Shown piece by piece: positions 23,709 to 31,931 of a DNA stretch of 64,000 nt. The position numbers and the translations under genes were made by a program. Below the pieces are notes generated by a model, which searched no databases, had not been told where the DNA came from, and saw nothing but the letters and a program-made list of their open reading frames with translations. The first letter of the stretch is position 1; each line of letters opens with the position of its first letter. Origin of the DNA: JBFHNV01 sp041593595 (GTDB lineage: Bacteria > Pseudomonadota > Gammaproteobacteria > HK1); the NCBI GenBank assembly GCA_041593595.1, contig JBFHNV010000004.1:9901-73900 (forward strand), given 5' to 3'.

Positions 23709-24752
23709 TCAGGAATGGCCCGACGCGCGCTGGAAGTCGGCCCGTTTCAGACCGTGTTTCTTGATGAGCTTCCCGAGGGCGCTGCGCTCCTTGCCGGCGA
23801 TGCGGGCCGCATGACTCACGTTGCCGTTCGTCGTGCGCAGCAGTGTGGTGAGGTAGGACCGCTCGAACTGGGCGATGGCGCGTGCCCGGGCCGCGTTGAA
23901 GTCACCGGTCGCGGCAACGGTGCGGGGCGCCGACCGCGTGCACTGGCGGTACACCGCGCCCGGGTCGTCGATGCGAACGACCGGCTCGTCGGAGATGAGG
24001 ATCTGGCGGTGGATGAGGTTCTGCAGCTCGCGCACGTTCCCCGGCCAGTCGTGGGACAGGAACGCCGCGACCGTGTCCTCGTGCAGCGTGCGCAGTGCCT
24101 GACCGTACTCCTGGGCGTAGCGGCGCAGGAAGCACCTCGCCAGCAGGATCACGTCGTAGCCGCGCCGTCGCAACGGAGGGAGCTCGAGGCTGACGAGATT
24201 CAGGCGGAACATCAGATCCTGCCTGAACGTGCCCCTCTCCACCTGCTCCTGGAGGCCGCAGTTGCTCGCGGAGATGATGCGCACGTCCGCGTGACGGTTG
24301 CGCCCACCCACCGGCCGGTACTCGCGGTCCTCCAGGAAGCGCAGCAGCACGACCTGGGCCTTGGGGCTCAGGGCATCCACCTCGTCGAGCAGCAGGGTTC
24401 CGCCGCGTGCCTGGGACACGAGGCCCGCGCGTGCTTCCTTCGCGTCGGTGAAGGCGCCTCGCTCCGCTCCGAACAGCTCGCTCTCGATGAGGCCTTCGGC
24501 GATGGCGCCGCAGTTCACCGCCAGGAACGGCTCGTCGCGGCGTGCGCTGGAGTAGTGGATGGCCCGGGCCGCGAGCTCCTTGCCCGTGCCGGTCTCGCCT
24601 TGCAGGAACACCGTGGCGTCGCAAACCGCTAGCTTCCTGATCAGCGACAGCGCATGCCGGAACGCGGCCGACTCGCCGACCAGCCTGGACAGGTGGCGCG
24701 TACCGGTCACAACGTCCTGATCCTGCCGGGATTGCCGGTCCGGAGAGTCCAT
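23709..24752 (-). CDS. Sigma-54-dependent transcriptional activator, no sensory domain
   Basis: 347 residues: a short N-terminus (about 25 residues), the AAA+ domain and a C-terminal Fis-type helix-turn-helix (GNVSHAARIAGKERSALGKLIKKHGL). Walker A is GETGTGKE and Walker B LLLDEVD. The loop that contacts sigma-54 reads GAFTDA instead of the usual GAFTGA. With no receiver, GAF or PAS domain the protein is likely controlled by a partner or by its level. It is encoded between the eCIS operon and a divergent DUF4157 gene and just upstream of a -24/-12 promoter, so it is the probable activator of the injection system. A GTG at 24785 would add 11 residues. Confidence 0.9.
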   Translation of the reverse strand: MDSPDRQSRQDQDVVTGTRHLSRLVGESAAFRHALSLIRKLAVCDATVFLQGETGTGKELAARAIHYSSARRDEPFLAVNCGAIAEGLIESELFGAERGAFTDAKEARAGLVSQARGGTLLLDEVDALSPKAQVVLLRFLEDREYRPVGGRNRHADVRIISASNCGLQEQVERGTFRQDLMFRLNLVSLELPPLRRRGYDVILLARCFLRRYAQEYGQALRTLHEDTVAAFLSHDWPGNVRELQNLIHRQILISDEPVVRIDDPGAVYRQCTRSAPRTVAATGDFNAARARAIAQFERSYLTTLLRTTNGNVSHAARIAGKERSALGKLIKKHGLKRADFQRASGHS

Positions 24753-24785
24753 GCTGCACACGTGGCCTGCGCCTCGGGTGGTCAC

Positions 24786-25077
24786 AGAACCGAATTCGAT
24801 TCTTGATCGGGCTCGTGCGAGGGCGCAACAGAGCGGGCGCTCGCCAGGGACCGGCGCCGCCCCTGTCCGCGCACGATCTGATCCGGATCAACATTGCGGG
24901 TCGAAAGGGGCGGGGTCAGGCAACGCGTGGCGCATGCGCGGTGCCTGCGGCGCGCAGACCCGCGGGCGACGCTCGGCAACGCAAGTCGGGGCGACGTGCG
25001 CATGCCGCCGCTGTGATACCGTAGTCGCGGATCGAAGGTGTCTCGATCCCCTGCGTCGTCGCGTCGGAGCGGGTCTG
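24786..25077. other. Divergent regulatory region between activator and DUF4157 genes
   Basis: No gene is seen in these 292 bases, which separate two divergent starts. The most notable element is a perfect 12-base palindrome, TGATCCGGATCA, at 24879-24890, a possible operator. A sequence resembling a -24/-12 promoter follows it on the plus strand (GGATCAACATTGC), but the spacing between GG and GC is one base short, so I do not call it. Confidence 0.5.
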
Positions 25078-27387
25078 ATGCAGCACACGTCCATGTCGAG
25101 GCAGGCGCCCGACCGCACCGTCCACTCGCCGTCGGAGCCGACGCGACCGCCGGCCGCGCGAGCTCGCCCGGGCGGGAAGGCGAACGGCGTGATCCCACGA
25201 GCGGTGACGGGCGCGGATGTGGCGGGCGGCCGTCACCCCGCGGCGTCAGCATCGGTCCCCGGTGTCCTCGATCACGTTCCGGCCCATCCGAGCCCCGCAC
25301 CGCGGGCAGCGGGCGCGCTGCGGCTGAGTGACGCGGGGCATCCGTGGGAGCTGCAGGCGGAGCGGGTTGCCGATGCGCTGGCCGGCTCCCATCGCCAGCG
25401 GGCGTATCCGCGGGGCATTCGCTACCCGACGCGTGGCGGCGGCGATCCGGCAGGCCTGGACCGCAGGACACGCGCGGCTCTCCTGGGCGTGCGCTCACCG
25501 CCCGCGCTGCGGGTGCTCGCCGACAGGCCGGGGCGTCCGCTGGACGGCGCCGTGCGCGATCACATGGAGCGGCACCTGGGCCACGATCTCGGTCACGTGC
25601 GCATCCACACGGACAGCACCGCGGCCGCGGCGACGCAGGCCGTGGACGCGAGCGCGTACACCCTCGGCCGTCACATCGCCTTCGCGCCGGGCCGTTACGT
25701 GCCCGCGACCGCTGCCGGGCGCCATCTCATCGCCCACGAGCTCGCTCACGTGGTCCAGTTCCGCAGCACGGCGGGTGCCGTGCCTGCGGCGGTGATGCGG
25801 CGCGGGCGCACCTGGCGGGGATTCTGGGCCAACCTGTTCCAGTCCTGGGACTACTCCAAGGAGACCCTGGACGGGTACATCGCCTACCTGGCCTCGGCGA
25901 AGCAGACCCTCGAAGACGACGACAGCGACGACATGGCGCGCCAGGTTGTCGCGGAGTGGAAGGTCGACAAGTCCCGCTACGGCCTCACGCCGGAGGTGCG
26001 AACGCTCCTCGTGCGGGAGATGCTCTCCGGCCACGTGGGCAACTCGGACCAGGAAGGCATCATCGACCTGCTGGAAGGCTCGCGGAACGCGGAGCTCGAG
26101 ATCATGTTCCGCACCGGCGCCAACCCGCTCACCTACCACGAGATCCACCAGGAGTTCGATACCTACGCGGCGCGCCTCGAGCTCTTCAACGAACGGGTGC
26201 TGAAGAAGCTCGGCACCTACAAGGCGCCGGATGCCGCGACGGCGCGGAGCCCCGGTCAGGCGCTCGCGGACGTGAAGAAGGCGTATGGCATCGTCTTCAA
26301 CGACGTGTCGCTCTCGTTCCAGCTCGCTCCCGCGGTGCTGTACGAGAGCTTCGCGGTGGATCTGGTCATCCCGGACGCGAACGCCAGCGTCGGCATCACG
26401 CTGACGCCCAAGGAGCTGTCCATCGACATCCGACCGCACCTGTTCGCCGACGTCGCCTGGCCCGTCGCCAACGCCTACGTGAAGGGTTTCGTGCTGCGGT
26501 TCGACGGGCTCAAGTCCAGGCTGGAGGTCGTGGGCTGGGACGTGGTGTCGGACACGGCGAACGAGAAGCTGCGGGCATTCGTCGCCGACCTGCTCGCCGG
26601 CACGCGCTTTGCCGACCCCAAGTACGACCCGATGAAGGATCCCCACCTCATCGGCGAGATCCTCGACCAGTCGCTCATCGGCGATCTGGAGCGCGTGAAG
26701 TACAACCTGGAGAAGCACCTGCCGGCGGGCAAGGAGAAGAAGGGCAAGACGCCCGAGTTGGCGGACGTGGTGTCGTTCCCCACGGTGGAGCTCAATCTCA
26801 CCCACCAGCCGGGAACGCGGCTCGGCGACGGCAAGTGGGGTCTGCTGGTCGAGCCCGGCACGCGCTTCAAGCTGCGGCTCAACGTGGCAGGCAGCGGCTC
26901 GGAGCTGATGAAGAAGGACGCGAGCCTGCAGGGACTGCGCATCAGCACCAGCCAGGGGATCGTCGTCGTCAGAGGCAAGCAGCCCATCGTGTCCATCGAC
27001 TCGGTGCAGATGCTGCCGGGGCTGAAGATCCGCCTCGCTGGCGTGCACTGGCTGGAGGATGCGAAGAAGATCCTCAAGGAGGAGTTTCCCGGTAAGTTCA
27101 GCAGCACCGTGTCCGACCTGGCCGAGAAGGCGGACTCGGCCATCGACGTCTTCAACTGGGTGGTGACCCTGGGCGGGCTCCGCGGGGATCCGGGCCCGGG
27201 ATCCAACGTCCTGGGCAACACGGCGGTCAGCCTCGCGGAGTGGGTCCTGAAGCTGGTGATCCGATCCACCCTGGAGGAGCATCGCGAGACCTTGCAGTCG
27301 AAGGTGGGTATCTCGTCGCAGCAGCTGAACAGGTTCTTCGGAATCGAGCGGCCGAAGGAGAAGGCCCCTGCGGCACCGCGCCCGTGA
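25078..27387 (+). CDS. Large DUF4157 protein, candidate eCIS cargo
   Basis: 769 residues. A disordered Pro/Ala/Arg-rich leader (1-80) and the segment WELQAERVADALAG precede the DUF4157 domain (about 154-229: LGHDLGHVRIHTD, then AHELAHVVQF with HELAH at 220-224). About 540 residues follow with no recognised domain; they include TLLVREMLSGHVGNSDQEGIIDLLEGS, a pattern often found after DUF4157, and a beta-rich C-terminal region ending in helices. GGAG about 8 bases upstream supports the start; longer frames lack support. Divergence from the activator and linkage to the injection system suggest a cargo or accessory protein whose C-terminal part is the active portion. Activity is unknown. Confidence 0.82.
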   Translation: MQHTSMSRQAPDRTVHSPSEPTRPPAARARPGGKANGVIPRAVTGADVAGGRHPAASASVPGVLDHVPAHPSPAPRAAGALRLSDAGHPWELQAERVADALAGSHRQRAYPRGIRYPTRGGGDPAGLDRRTRAALLGVRSPPALRVLADRPGRPLDGAVRDHMERHLGHDLGHVRIHTDSTAAAATQAVDASAYTLGRHIAFAPGRYVPATAAGRHLIAHELAHVVQFRSTAGAVPAAVMRRGRTWRGFWANLFQSWDYSKETLDGYIAYLASAKQTLEDDDSDDMARQVVAEWKVDKSRYGLTPEVRTLLVREMLSGHVGNSDQEGIIDLLEGSRNAELEIMFRTGANPLTYHEIHQEFDTYAARLELFNERVLKKLGTYKAPDAATARSPGQALADVKKAYGIVFNDVSLSFQLAPAVLYESFAVDLVIPDANASVGITLTPKELSIDIRPHLFADVAWPVANAYVKGFVLRFDGLKSRLEVVGWDVVSDTANEKLRAFVADLLAGTRFADPKYDPMKDPHLIGEILDQSLIGDLERVKYNLEKHLPAGKEKKGKTPELADVVSFPTVELNLTHQPGTRLGDGKWGLLVEPGTRFKLRLNVAGSGSELMKKDASLQGLRISTSQGIVVVRGKQPIVSIDSVQMLPGLKIRLAGVHWLEDAKKILKEEFPGKFSSTVSDLAEKADSAIDVFNWVVTLGGLRGDPGPGSNVLGNTAVSLAEWVLKLVIRSTLEEHRETLQSKVGISSQQLNRFFGIERPKEKAPAAPRP

Positions 27388-27503
27388 CACCGGCCGACCC
27401 GTTGCCACCGCCTCCGCGCCCCGAACGCCCGACTCGCCGTCTCGAGGTGCCTACGCCGCCGCGCATCTCTCGGGCCGGCGCCCCGCCAGACCCGTCGCGC
27501 TGA
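27384..27503 (+). CDS. Possible 39-residue Pro-rich ORF coupled to the DUF4157 gene
   Basis: A GTG overlaps the TGA of the large DUF4157 gene as GTGA, the coupling used throughout the eCIS operon, and opens a short frame beginning TPADPLPPPPRPERP and ending PPDPSR. It is almost only Pro, Arg and Ala, so it may be chance in GC-rich sequence. It is listed because of the coupled start and the high-GC third positions. No function is suggested. Confidence 0.25.
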   Translation: MTPADPLPPPPRPERPTRRLEVPTPPRISRAGAPPDPSR

Positions 27504-27649
27504 GCGCCCGGAGCCAATCGCCATCGAATGCCCGCGCCCACGTCTCCTGACGCCGCCGATGGCATGTGGGGGTCCGTGGTCATTGCGTGAACGCCCGCAC
27601 CGGGCGCAGCATCCTGTCCAGCGGGGCGAGCGGAAACCGAGCGCGACGT

Positions 27650-29554
27650 ATGGAACCAGCATCCGAAACCCACTCCCAGTACACGCTGCTCGGGACGCGG
27701 CGGTTCCTCCCGCTGTTCATCACCCAGTTCCTCGGCGCGTTCAATGACAACGTTTTCAGGAACGCGCTGATCATCTTCATCACCTATCACGCCGCGATCG
27801 CCACTCAGGCCGAGATCGACACGCTCATCAACACGGCGGCGGGGCTGTTCATCCTCCCGTTCTTCCTGTTCTCCGCCCTTGCCGGGCAGCTTGCGGACAA
27901 GTACGAGAAGTCCCTGCTGATTCGTCGCATCAAGATCGCCGAGATCTTCATCATGATCCTGGCGGGCGTCGGGTTCTACATCGGGCATGCGGGGTTCCTC
28001 ATCGCCGTGCTGTTCGTCATGGGCACCCAGTCCACGTTCTTCGGACCCGTGAAGTACTCCATCCTGCCGCAGCATCTGGAGGAAACAGAGCTCGTCGGTG
28101 GCAACGCGCTGATCGAGACGGGCACCTTTCTCGCGATCCTCGTTGGCACCATCCTCGGCGGCCTCCTCGCGGACCTGGGCGCCATCGGACGCGGCTGGGT
28201 GACCGCCGTGCTGCTCGTCGTGGCCGTCACCGGCTGGCTCGCGAGCCGCAGCATCCCCGCGGCCGAAGCACCCGTTCCGGAGCTGAAGCTGAGCCTCAAT
28301 CCCTTTGTCGAGACGGCCCGCGTGCTGCGCTACACCTACGAGAACCGGGTGGTGTTCCATTCCATCCTCGGCATTTCCTGGTTCTGGTTCTTCGGTTCGC
28401 TGTTCCTCACCCAAATCCCCAGCTACACCAAGTCCGTGGTGGGCGGCGACGCCCAGGTGGTGACGCTGCTGCTGGCCATGTTCTCCGTCGGCATCGGCGC
28501 GGGCTCGCTGCTCTGTGAGCGCATGTCGGGACGCAAGGTGGAGATCGGGCTGGTGCCCTTCGGTGCGATCGGCCTGACGCTGTTCGCCTTCGACCTCGCG
28601 CTCGCGTCACCGGAACGCCCGGCGGCGGCGACGCTGGGGGTCGGCGCGTTTCTCGACCAGCCCGGCAGCATGAGGATCCTGGCCGACCTCAGCTTGATGG
28701 CGCTCTTCGGCGGCTTCTACAGCGTGCCGCTCTACGCCCTGATCCAGCAGCGCACGCGGGCGGAGAACCGGGCGCGGGTGATCGCCGGCAACAACATCCT
28801 CAACGCCCTGTTCATGGTCGTGTCCGCGCTGTTCGCCATCGCCATGCTGAACGCGGGCGTGACCATCCCAAACCTCTTCCTGGCCGTCGCGCTCCTGAAC
28901 GTCGCCGTGGCGGTGTACATCTTCAAGCTGGTGCCCGAGTTCCTGATGCGGTTCATCGTCTGGATGCTGGTGCATTCCGTGTACCGGCTGAAGCTGAAGA
29001 ACCTCGACGCGATACCGGAGACCGGCCCCGCGGTGCTCGCCTGCAATCACGTGAGCTTCGTCGACGCGCTGATCATCATGGCGGCCTGCCGGCGGCCGAT
29101 ACGGTTCATCATGGATCACCGCATCTTCGGCATCCCCGTTCTGAGCTTCGTGTTTCGCACCGGCGGGGCGATCCCCGTGGCGTCGAAGAGGGAGGATCCG
29201 GCGCTGCTCGAAGCGGCCTTCGATGAAGTCGCCCGGGCGCTCGAGCGCGGCGATCTGATCGGGATCTTTCCCGAAGGGGCGATCACCCTCGACGGCGAGC
29301 TGGGGCCGTTCCGGCCCGGGGTCGAGCGCATCGTCCGACGCACGCCGGTGCCGGTGGTTCCGATGGCGCTGCGTGGCCTCTATGGCAGCTTCTTCAGCCG
29401 CAAGGGTGGCCCCGCCATGTCGAAGCCGGCGCGCCTGCTGTCGCGATTCTGGTCGCAGGTGGAGCTGGTCGCGGACCCGCCCGTGGCACCCGGGCACCTG
29501 CGCGCCGAGGACCTGCGACAGACGGTGCTACGGCTGCGGGGGGATCGCAAGTAG
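27650..29554 (+). CDS. MFS transporter-PlsC acyltransferase fusion
   Basis: 634 residues. Residues 1 to about 420 are a 12-segment major facilitator resembling LplT, the lysophospholipid flippase (start FLPLFITQFLGAFNDNVFRNAL is characteristic). Residues 430-634 are a PlsC/LPLAT acyltransferase with NHVSFVD (the HxxxxD catalytic motif) and FPEG. Together they would move a lysophospholipid across the inner membrane and re-acylate it. Longer relatives carry a third, AMP-forming acyl-ligase domain (Aas type); it is absent here and not encoded next door, so the acyl donor is probably acyl-ACP or acyl-CoA made elsewhere. ATG at 27650 fits the conserved family N-terminus. Confidence 0.88.
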   Translation: MEPASETHSQYTLLGTRRFLPLFITQFLGAFNDNVFRNALIIFITYHAAIATQAEIDTLINTAAGLFILPFFLFSALAGQLADKYEKSLLIRRIKIAEIFIMILAGVGFYIGHAGFLIAVLFVMGTQSTFFGPVKYSILPQHLEETELVGGNALIETGTFLAILVGTILGGLLADLGAIGRGWVTAVLLVVAVTGWLASRSIPAAEAPVPELKLSLNPFVETARVLRYTYENRVVFHSILGISWFWFFGSLFLTQIPSYTKSVVGGDAQVVTLLLAMFSVGIGAGSLLCERMSGRKVEIGLVPFGAIGLTLFAFDLALASPERPAAATLGVGAFLDQPGSMRILADLSLMALFGGFYSVPLYALIQQRTRAENRARVIAGNNILNALFMVVSALFAIAMLNAGVTIPNLFLAVALLNVAVAVYIFKLVPEFLMRFIVWMLVHSVYRLKLKNLDAIPETGPAVLACNHVSFVDALIIMAACRRPIRFIMDHRIFGIPVLSFVFRTGGAIPVASKREDPALLEAAFDEVARALERGDLIGIFPEGAITLDGELGPFRPGVERIVRRTPVPVVPMALRGLYGSFFSRKGGPAMSKPARLLSRFWSQVELVADPPVAPGHLRAEDLRQTVLRLRGDRK

Positions 29555-29868
29555 CGGACAGTCGCTGGGATCGCCGGCCATCAGCGCTGGCGCCGGAGCG
29601 CTCCCGGTTCGAGGTGACCGCATGTCCCGGGCCGGCCACGGGATACGGCGTCTCCAGGATCGCCTCGCGACCGTCGTTGCGCCGCAGCAGGCAAATTTTC
29701 GTTCGACCTGGATCGACGGCGTGCGTTAAATTCCTAGAGCCACTTCCGATCCCATGCGCGGGGCGCCCGGCCCCGGCGGCGCGCCGTGCAAGCGCGCTCG
29801 TGAACGTGCACGGGAGGGGACCGCTGGCACGACCCAGAACAACGACGCGACAAGAGGAGTATGGGGAC
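29555..29868. other. Intergenic region upstream of the cyclase-family gene
   Basis: No gene is recognised in these 314 bases. A possible sigma-70-type promoter (TTCGAC at 29702, TTAAAT at 29726, 18-base spacer) lies about 140 bases before the next start; support is weak. The local sequence is less GC-rich near 29695-29740, as expected of a promoter. Confidence 0.4.
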
Positions 29869-30948
29869 ATGAGAACTGCAGGAACCCGTCATACGACCGG
29901 GCGGCTGGCCGCGCTGGCCCTCGCGGCATGCGTGAGTGCGCCAGCCGTCGCCGGCAACAATCCGGTGGACGAGAAGTGGTGGCCGAGCGAGTTCGGCGCC
30001 GACGACCAGGCCGGCGCCACCAACTACATCACGCCGCAGAAGCGAATGGCCGCGGCCGGGCTCGTGAAGACCGGCCAGGTCGCGACCCTGGGCATGCCTT
30101 ATCACCTGCGCACCCCGGTGTTTCCCGGGCGGCTGTACTCCATCACGATCCCCGGAGGCGGCAATCCCACCCACGATCTGGCATGGAGCGGTGAAGGCTA
30201 CCGGCAGACCTTCATGGACGAGCTGGTCACGGCCCAGATCGGCCAGGTCGGAACGCAGTTCGACTCGCTGGCCCATCCGATGATCCAGATCCGGGGCAAG
30301 GAGGGCTGGAAGGACGGTGACTACTTCTACAACGGTAACCGGCTGCAGGACATCGGCGGTCCCTACGGCATGAAGCGGCTGGGCACGGAGAACGTCGGAT
30401 CGTTCTTCACCCGCGGCATCATCATCGACATGGTGAAGCTCAAGGGCGGCCCGCTGCCCATCGGCTATCCCATCACCATGGAGGACTACCGCGCGGCCCT
30501 GAAGATGGCCGGCATCGAGGACGCGCAGCAGGGGGACGTGGTGCTGTTCCGCATGGGATGGAACGACCTGTGGCGCAACAACCTGGAGAAGTCACAGGAC
30601 CAGGCACTGGCGGACAACGCCCGGTTCAACTCCGGCGGCCCGGGCGTCTCGCCCGAGGTCTGCGATCATCTCGCGAGCCGCAAGATCGCCATGCTGGGGG
30701 CGGACAACTGGGGCATCGAGCCCTACGACTTCACCGGGGAGGGCAAGTGGCCGACCCCGTTCGCCGAGGTGAAGGACTGGGCCTACTGCCACATGAACCT
30801 GTCGGTGCGTCGCGGCATCTACCTGTTCGAGAACCTGGATCTCAAGGATCTCGGCGAGCGCGGCCCCGGGGAGTTCCTGTTCTCCTGGGCGCCGCTGAAG
30901 CTCGTCGGCGCGACCGGGTCGCCGGGCAACCCCATCGCGGCCTGGTGA
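29869..30948 (+). CDS. Secreted cyclase-family (kynurenine formamidase-like) protein
   Basis: 359 residues with a likely signal peptide (MRTAGTRHTTGRLAALALAACVSAPAVAG). The body matches the cyclase/formamidase metal-dependent hydrolase family (PF04199): DDQAGATNYITPQKR early, then VGTQFDSLAHP, which corresponds to the H-x-G-T-H-x-D-x-x-x-H metal motif with Gln replacing the first-line His; the late WGIEPYD and ENLDL segments are also typical. A GAGGAG ribosome site sits 13 bases upstream. Substrate is unknown; members hydrolyse formamides, cyclic amides or lactones. Secretion and the Gln substitution suggest a periplasmic subgroup distinct from KynB. Confidence 0.82.
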   Translation: MRTAGTRHTTGRLAALALAACVSAPAVAGNNPVDEKWWPSEFGADDQAGATNYITPQKRMAAAGLVKTGQVATLGMPYHLRTPVFPGRLYSITIPGGGNPTHDLAWSGEGYRQTFMDELVTAQIGQVGTQFDSLAHPMIQIRGKEGWKDGDYFYNGNRLQDIGGPYGMKRLGTENVGSFFTRGIIIDMVKLKGGPLPIGYPITMEDYRAALKMAGIEDAQQGDVVLFRMGWNDLWRNNLEKSQDQALADNARFNSGGPGVSPEVCDHLASRKIAMLGADNWGIEPYDFTGEGKWPTPFAEVKDWAYCHMNLSVRRGIYLFENLDLKDLGERGPGEFLFSWAPLKLVGATGSPGNPIAAW

Positions 30949-30956
30949 GGACGGCG

Positions 30957-30994
30957 GTCGGGGCGGACACGGCTTTTCCCCGGTCCGCCTCGAC
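30957..30994 (+). terminator. Stem-loop after the cyclase-family gene
   Basis: Arms at 30957-30968 and 30983-30994 pair over 12 bases with one mismatch, around a 14-base loop, 9 bases after the stop codon. There is no T-run, so it is either a weak intrinsic terminator or an RNA-stabilising hairpin. Confidence 0.35.
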
Positions 30995-31154
30995 CACTTC
31001 AAGCGCTCGCGCCTCGGGGGCGCTTGCGACACCGTGCCCTGATCGCCAGGGCGCATACGCGTGCGGTTAATGCACTTGCTCGTCCGAAGCGTACGGCGCG
31101 GCGACCGGCGCCGGCGATAGAATGCGTCCGACACCGATCCTGAGGTGAACGGAG

Positions 31155-31787
31155 ATGGCCGAGATCGAGTACTTCTATGCGGCGCACTCGGCCTATGCGT
31201 ACCTGGGCTCGGCGCGCTTCATGGCCATCGCCGCGGCGGCGGGACGCCGCATCGTGCACAAGCCGGTGGATCTCGACCGGGCGCTGGAGGCGGCGGGCAG
31301 CATCGGGTTCCGCGAGCGCCCGCTCGGGCACCGGAACTACCACTTCAACCGCGAGATCGAGCGCTGGGCCGAGTACCGGGGCGTGCGCACCATCGGCCGG
31401 CGGCCGACGCACCACCACCATTCACCGGATCTCGCGAACTGCGTGCTGGTCGCGGCCATGGACGAGGGGCACCCGGTCGATGGGCTCGCACACCGGTTCC
31501 TCGAGGCCCACTGGGGCGAGGATGCGGATCTCGCGGATCCGGCCACGCTGGTGCGGCTGGCCGGCGAGGTGGATCTGGACGGGGACGCGCTGCTCGTGCA
31601 CGCCGGCACGCAGCGCGTGCGGGATCGCTACGACGCGATCACGCGCGAGGCCATCGATCGGCACGTGTTCGGATCGCCCACCTACTTCGTGGACGGCGAC
31701 ATGTTCTACGGCCAGGATCGCCTGGAGCTCGTCGAGCGCGCGCTGGAGCGACCGTTCGCGAACACCTGGCCGCCGATCGCGTCGTAG
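31155..31787 (+). CDS. 2-hydroxychromene-2-carboxylate isomerase-like DsbA-family protein
   Basis: 210 residues, the usual length of this kappa-class GST/DsbA-like family. It opens IEYFYAAHSAYAYLGSARF, where a Ser replaces the DsbA CxxC active site, as in NahD-type isomerases, and ends with the conserved VFGSPTYFVDGDMFYGQDRLE. The reaction would be glutathione-dependent isomerisation in aromatic ring degradation, but no other naphthalene-pathway gene is nearby, so the true substrate is uncertain. A GGAG ribosome site precedes the ATG. The gene is alone on the plus strand and convergent with the DUF6351 gene. Confidence 0.87.
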   Translation: MAEIEYFYAAHSAYAYLGSARFMAIAAAAGRRIVHKPVDLDRALEAAGSIGFRERPLGHRNYHFNREIERWAEYRGVRTIGRRPTHHHHSPDLANCVLVAAMDEGHPVDGLAHRFLEAHWGEDADLADPATLVRLAGEVDLDGDALLVHAGTQRVRDRYDAITREAIDRHVFGSPTYFVDGDMFYGQDRLELVERALERPFANTWPPIAS

Positions 31788-31898
31788 CGGGGCGGGTGGC
31801 CGCGCCGCTCACCAGCGGTGTGAGGACCAGCCGGAGGACCTCGGCCTGGCCACGGCTCGCCGGACGTTGCGCGTGCTTCCGGGCGTCCCCCGGCCCGG

Positions 31899-31922
31899 CG
31901 CGGGCTGGGGAAACAGCCCGCG
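31899..31922. terminator. Stem-loop between convergent genes
   Basis: Perfect 9-base arms (CGCGGGCTG and CAGCCCGCG) enclose GGGAAA. It sits 9 bases after the stop of the minus-strand DUF6351 gene and about 110 bases after the plus-strand isomerase gene, so it may end transcription from both sides. T-runs are short. Confidence 0.5.
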
Positions 31923-31931
31923 ACCGTTTCG

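Noticed and set aside
24880..24898. A -24/-12-like promoter for the large DUF4157 gene
   Set aside because: GG and GC are 9 bases apart, one short of the required 10, and the -24 block is poor.
25495..27408. A long minus-strand frame opposite the large DUF4157 gene
   Set aside because: It lacks any family-like segment; the plus-strand frame has the DUF4157 domain and ribosome site.
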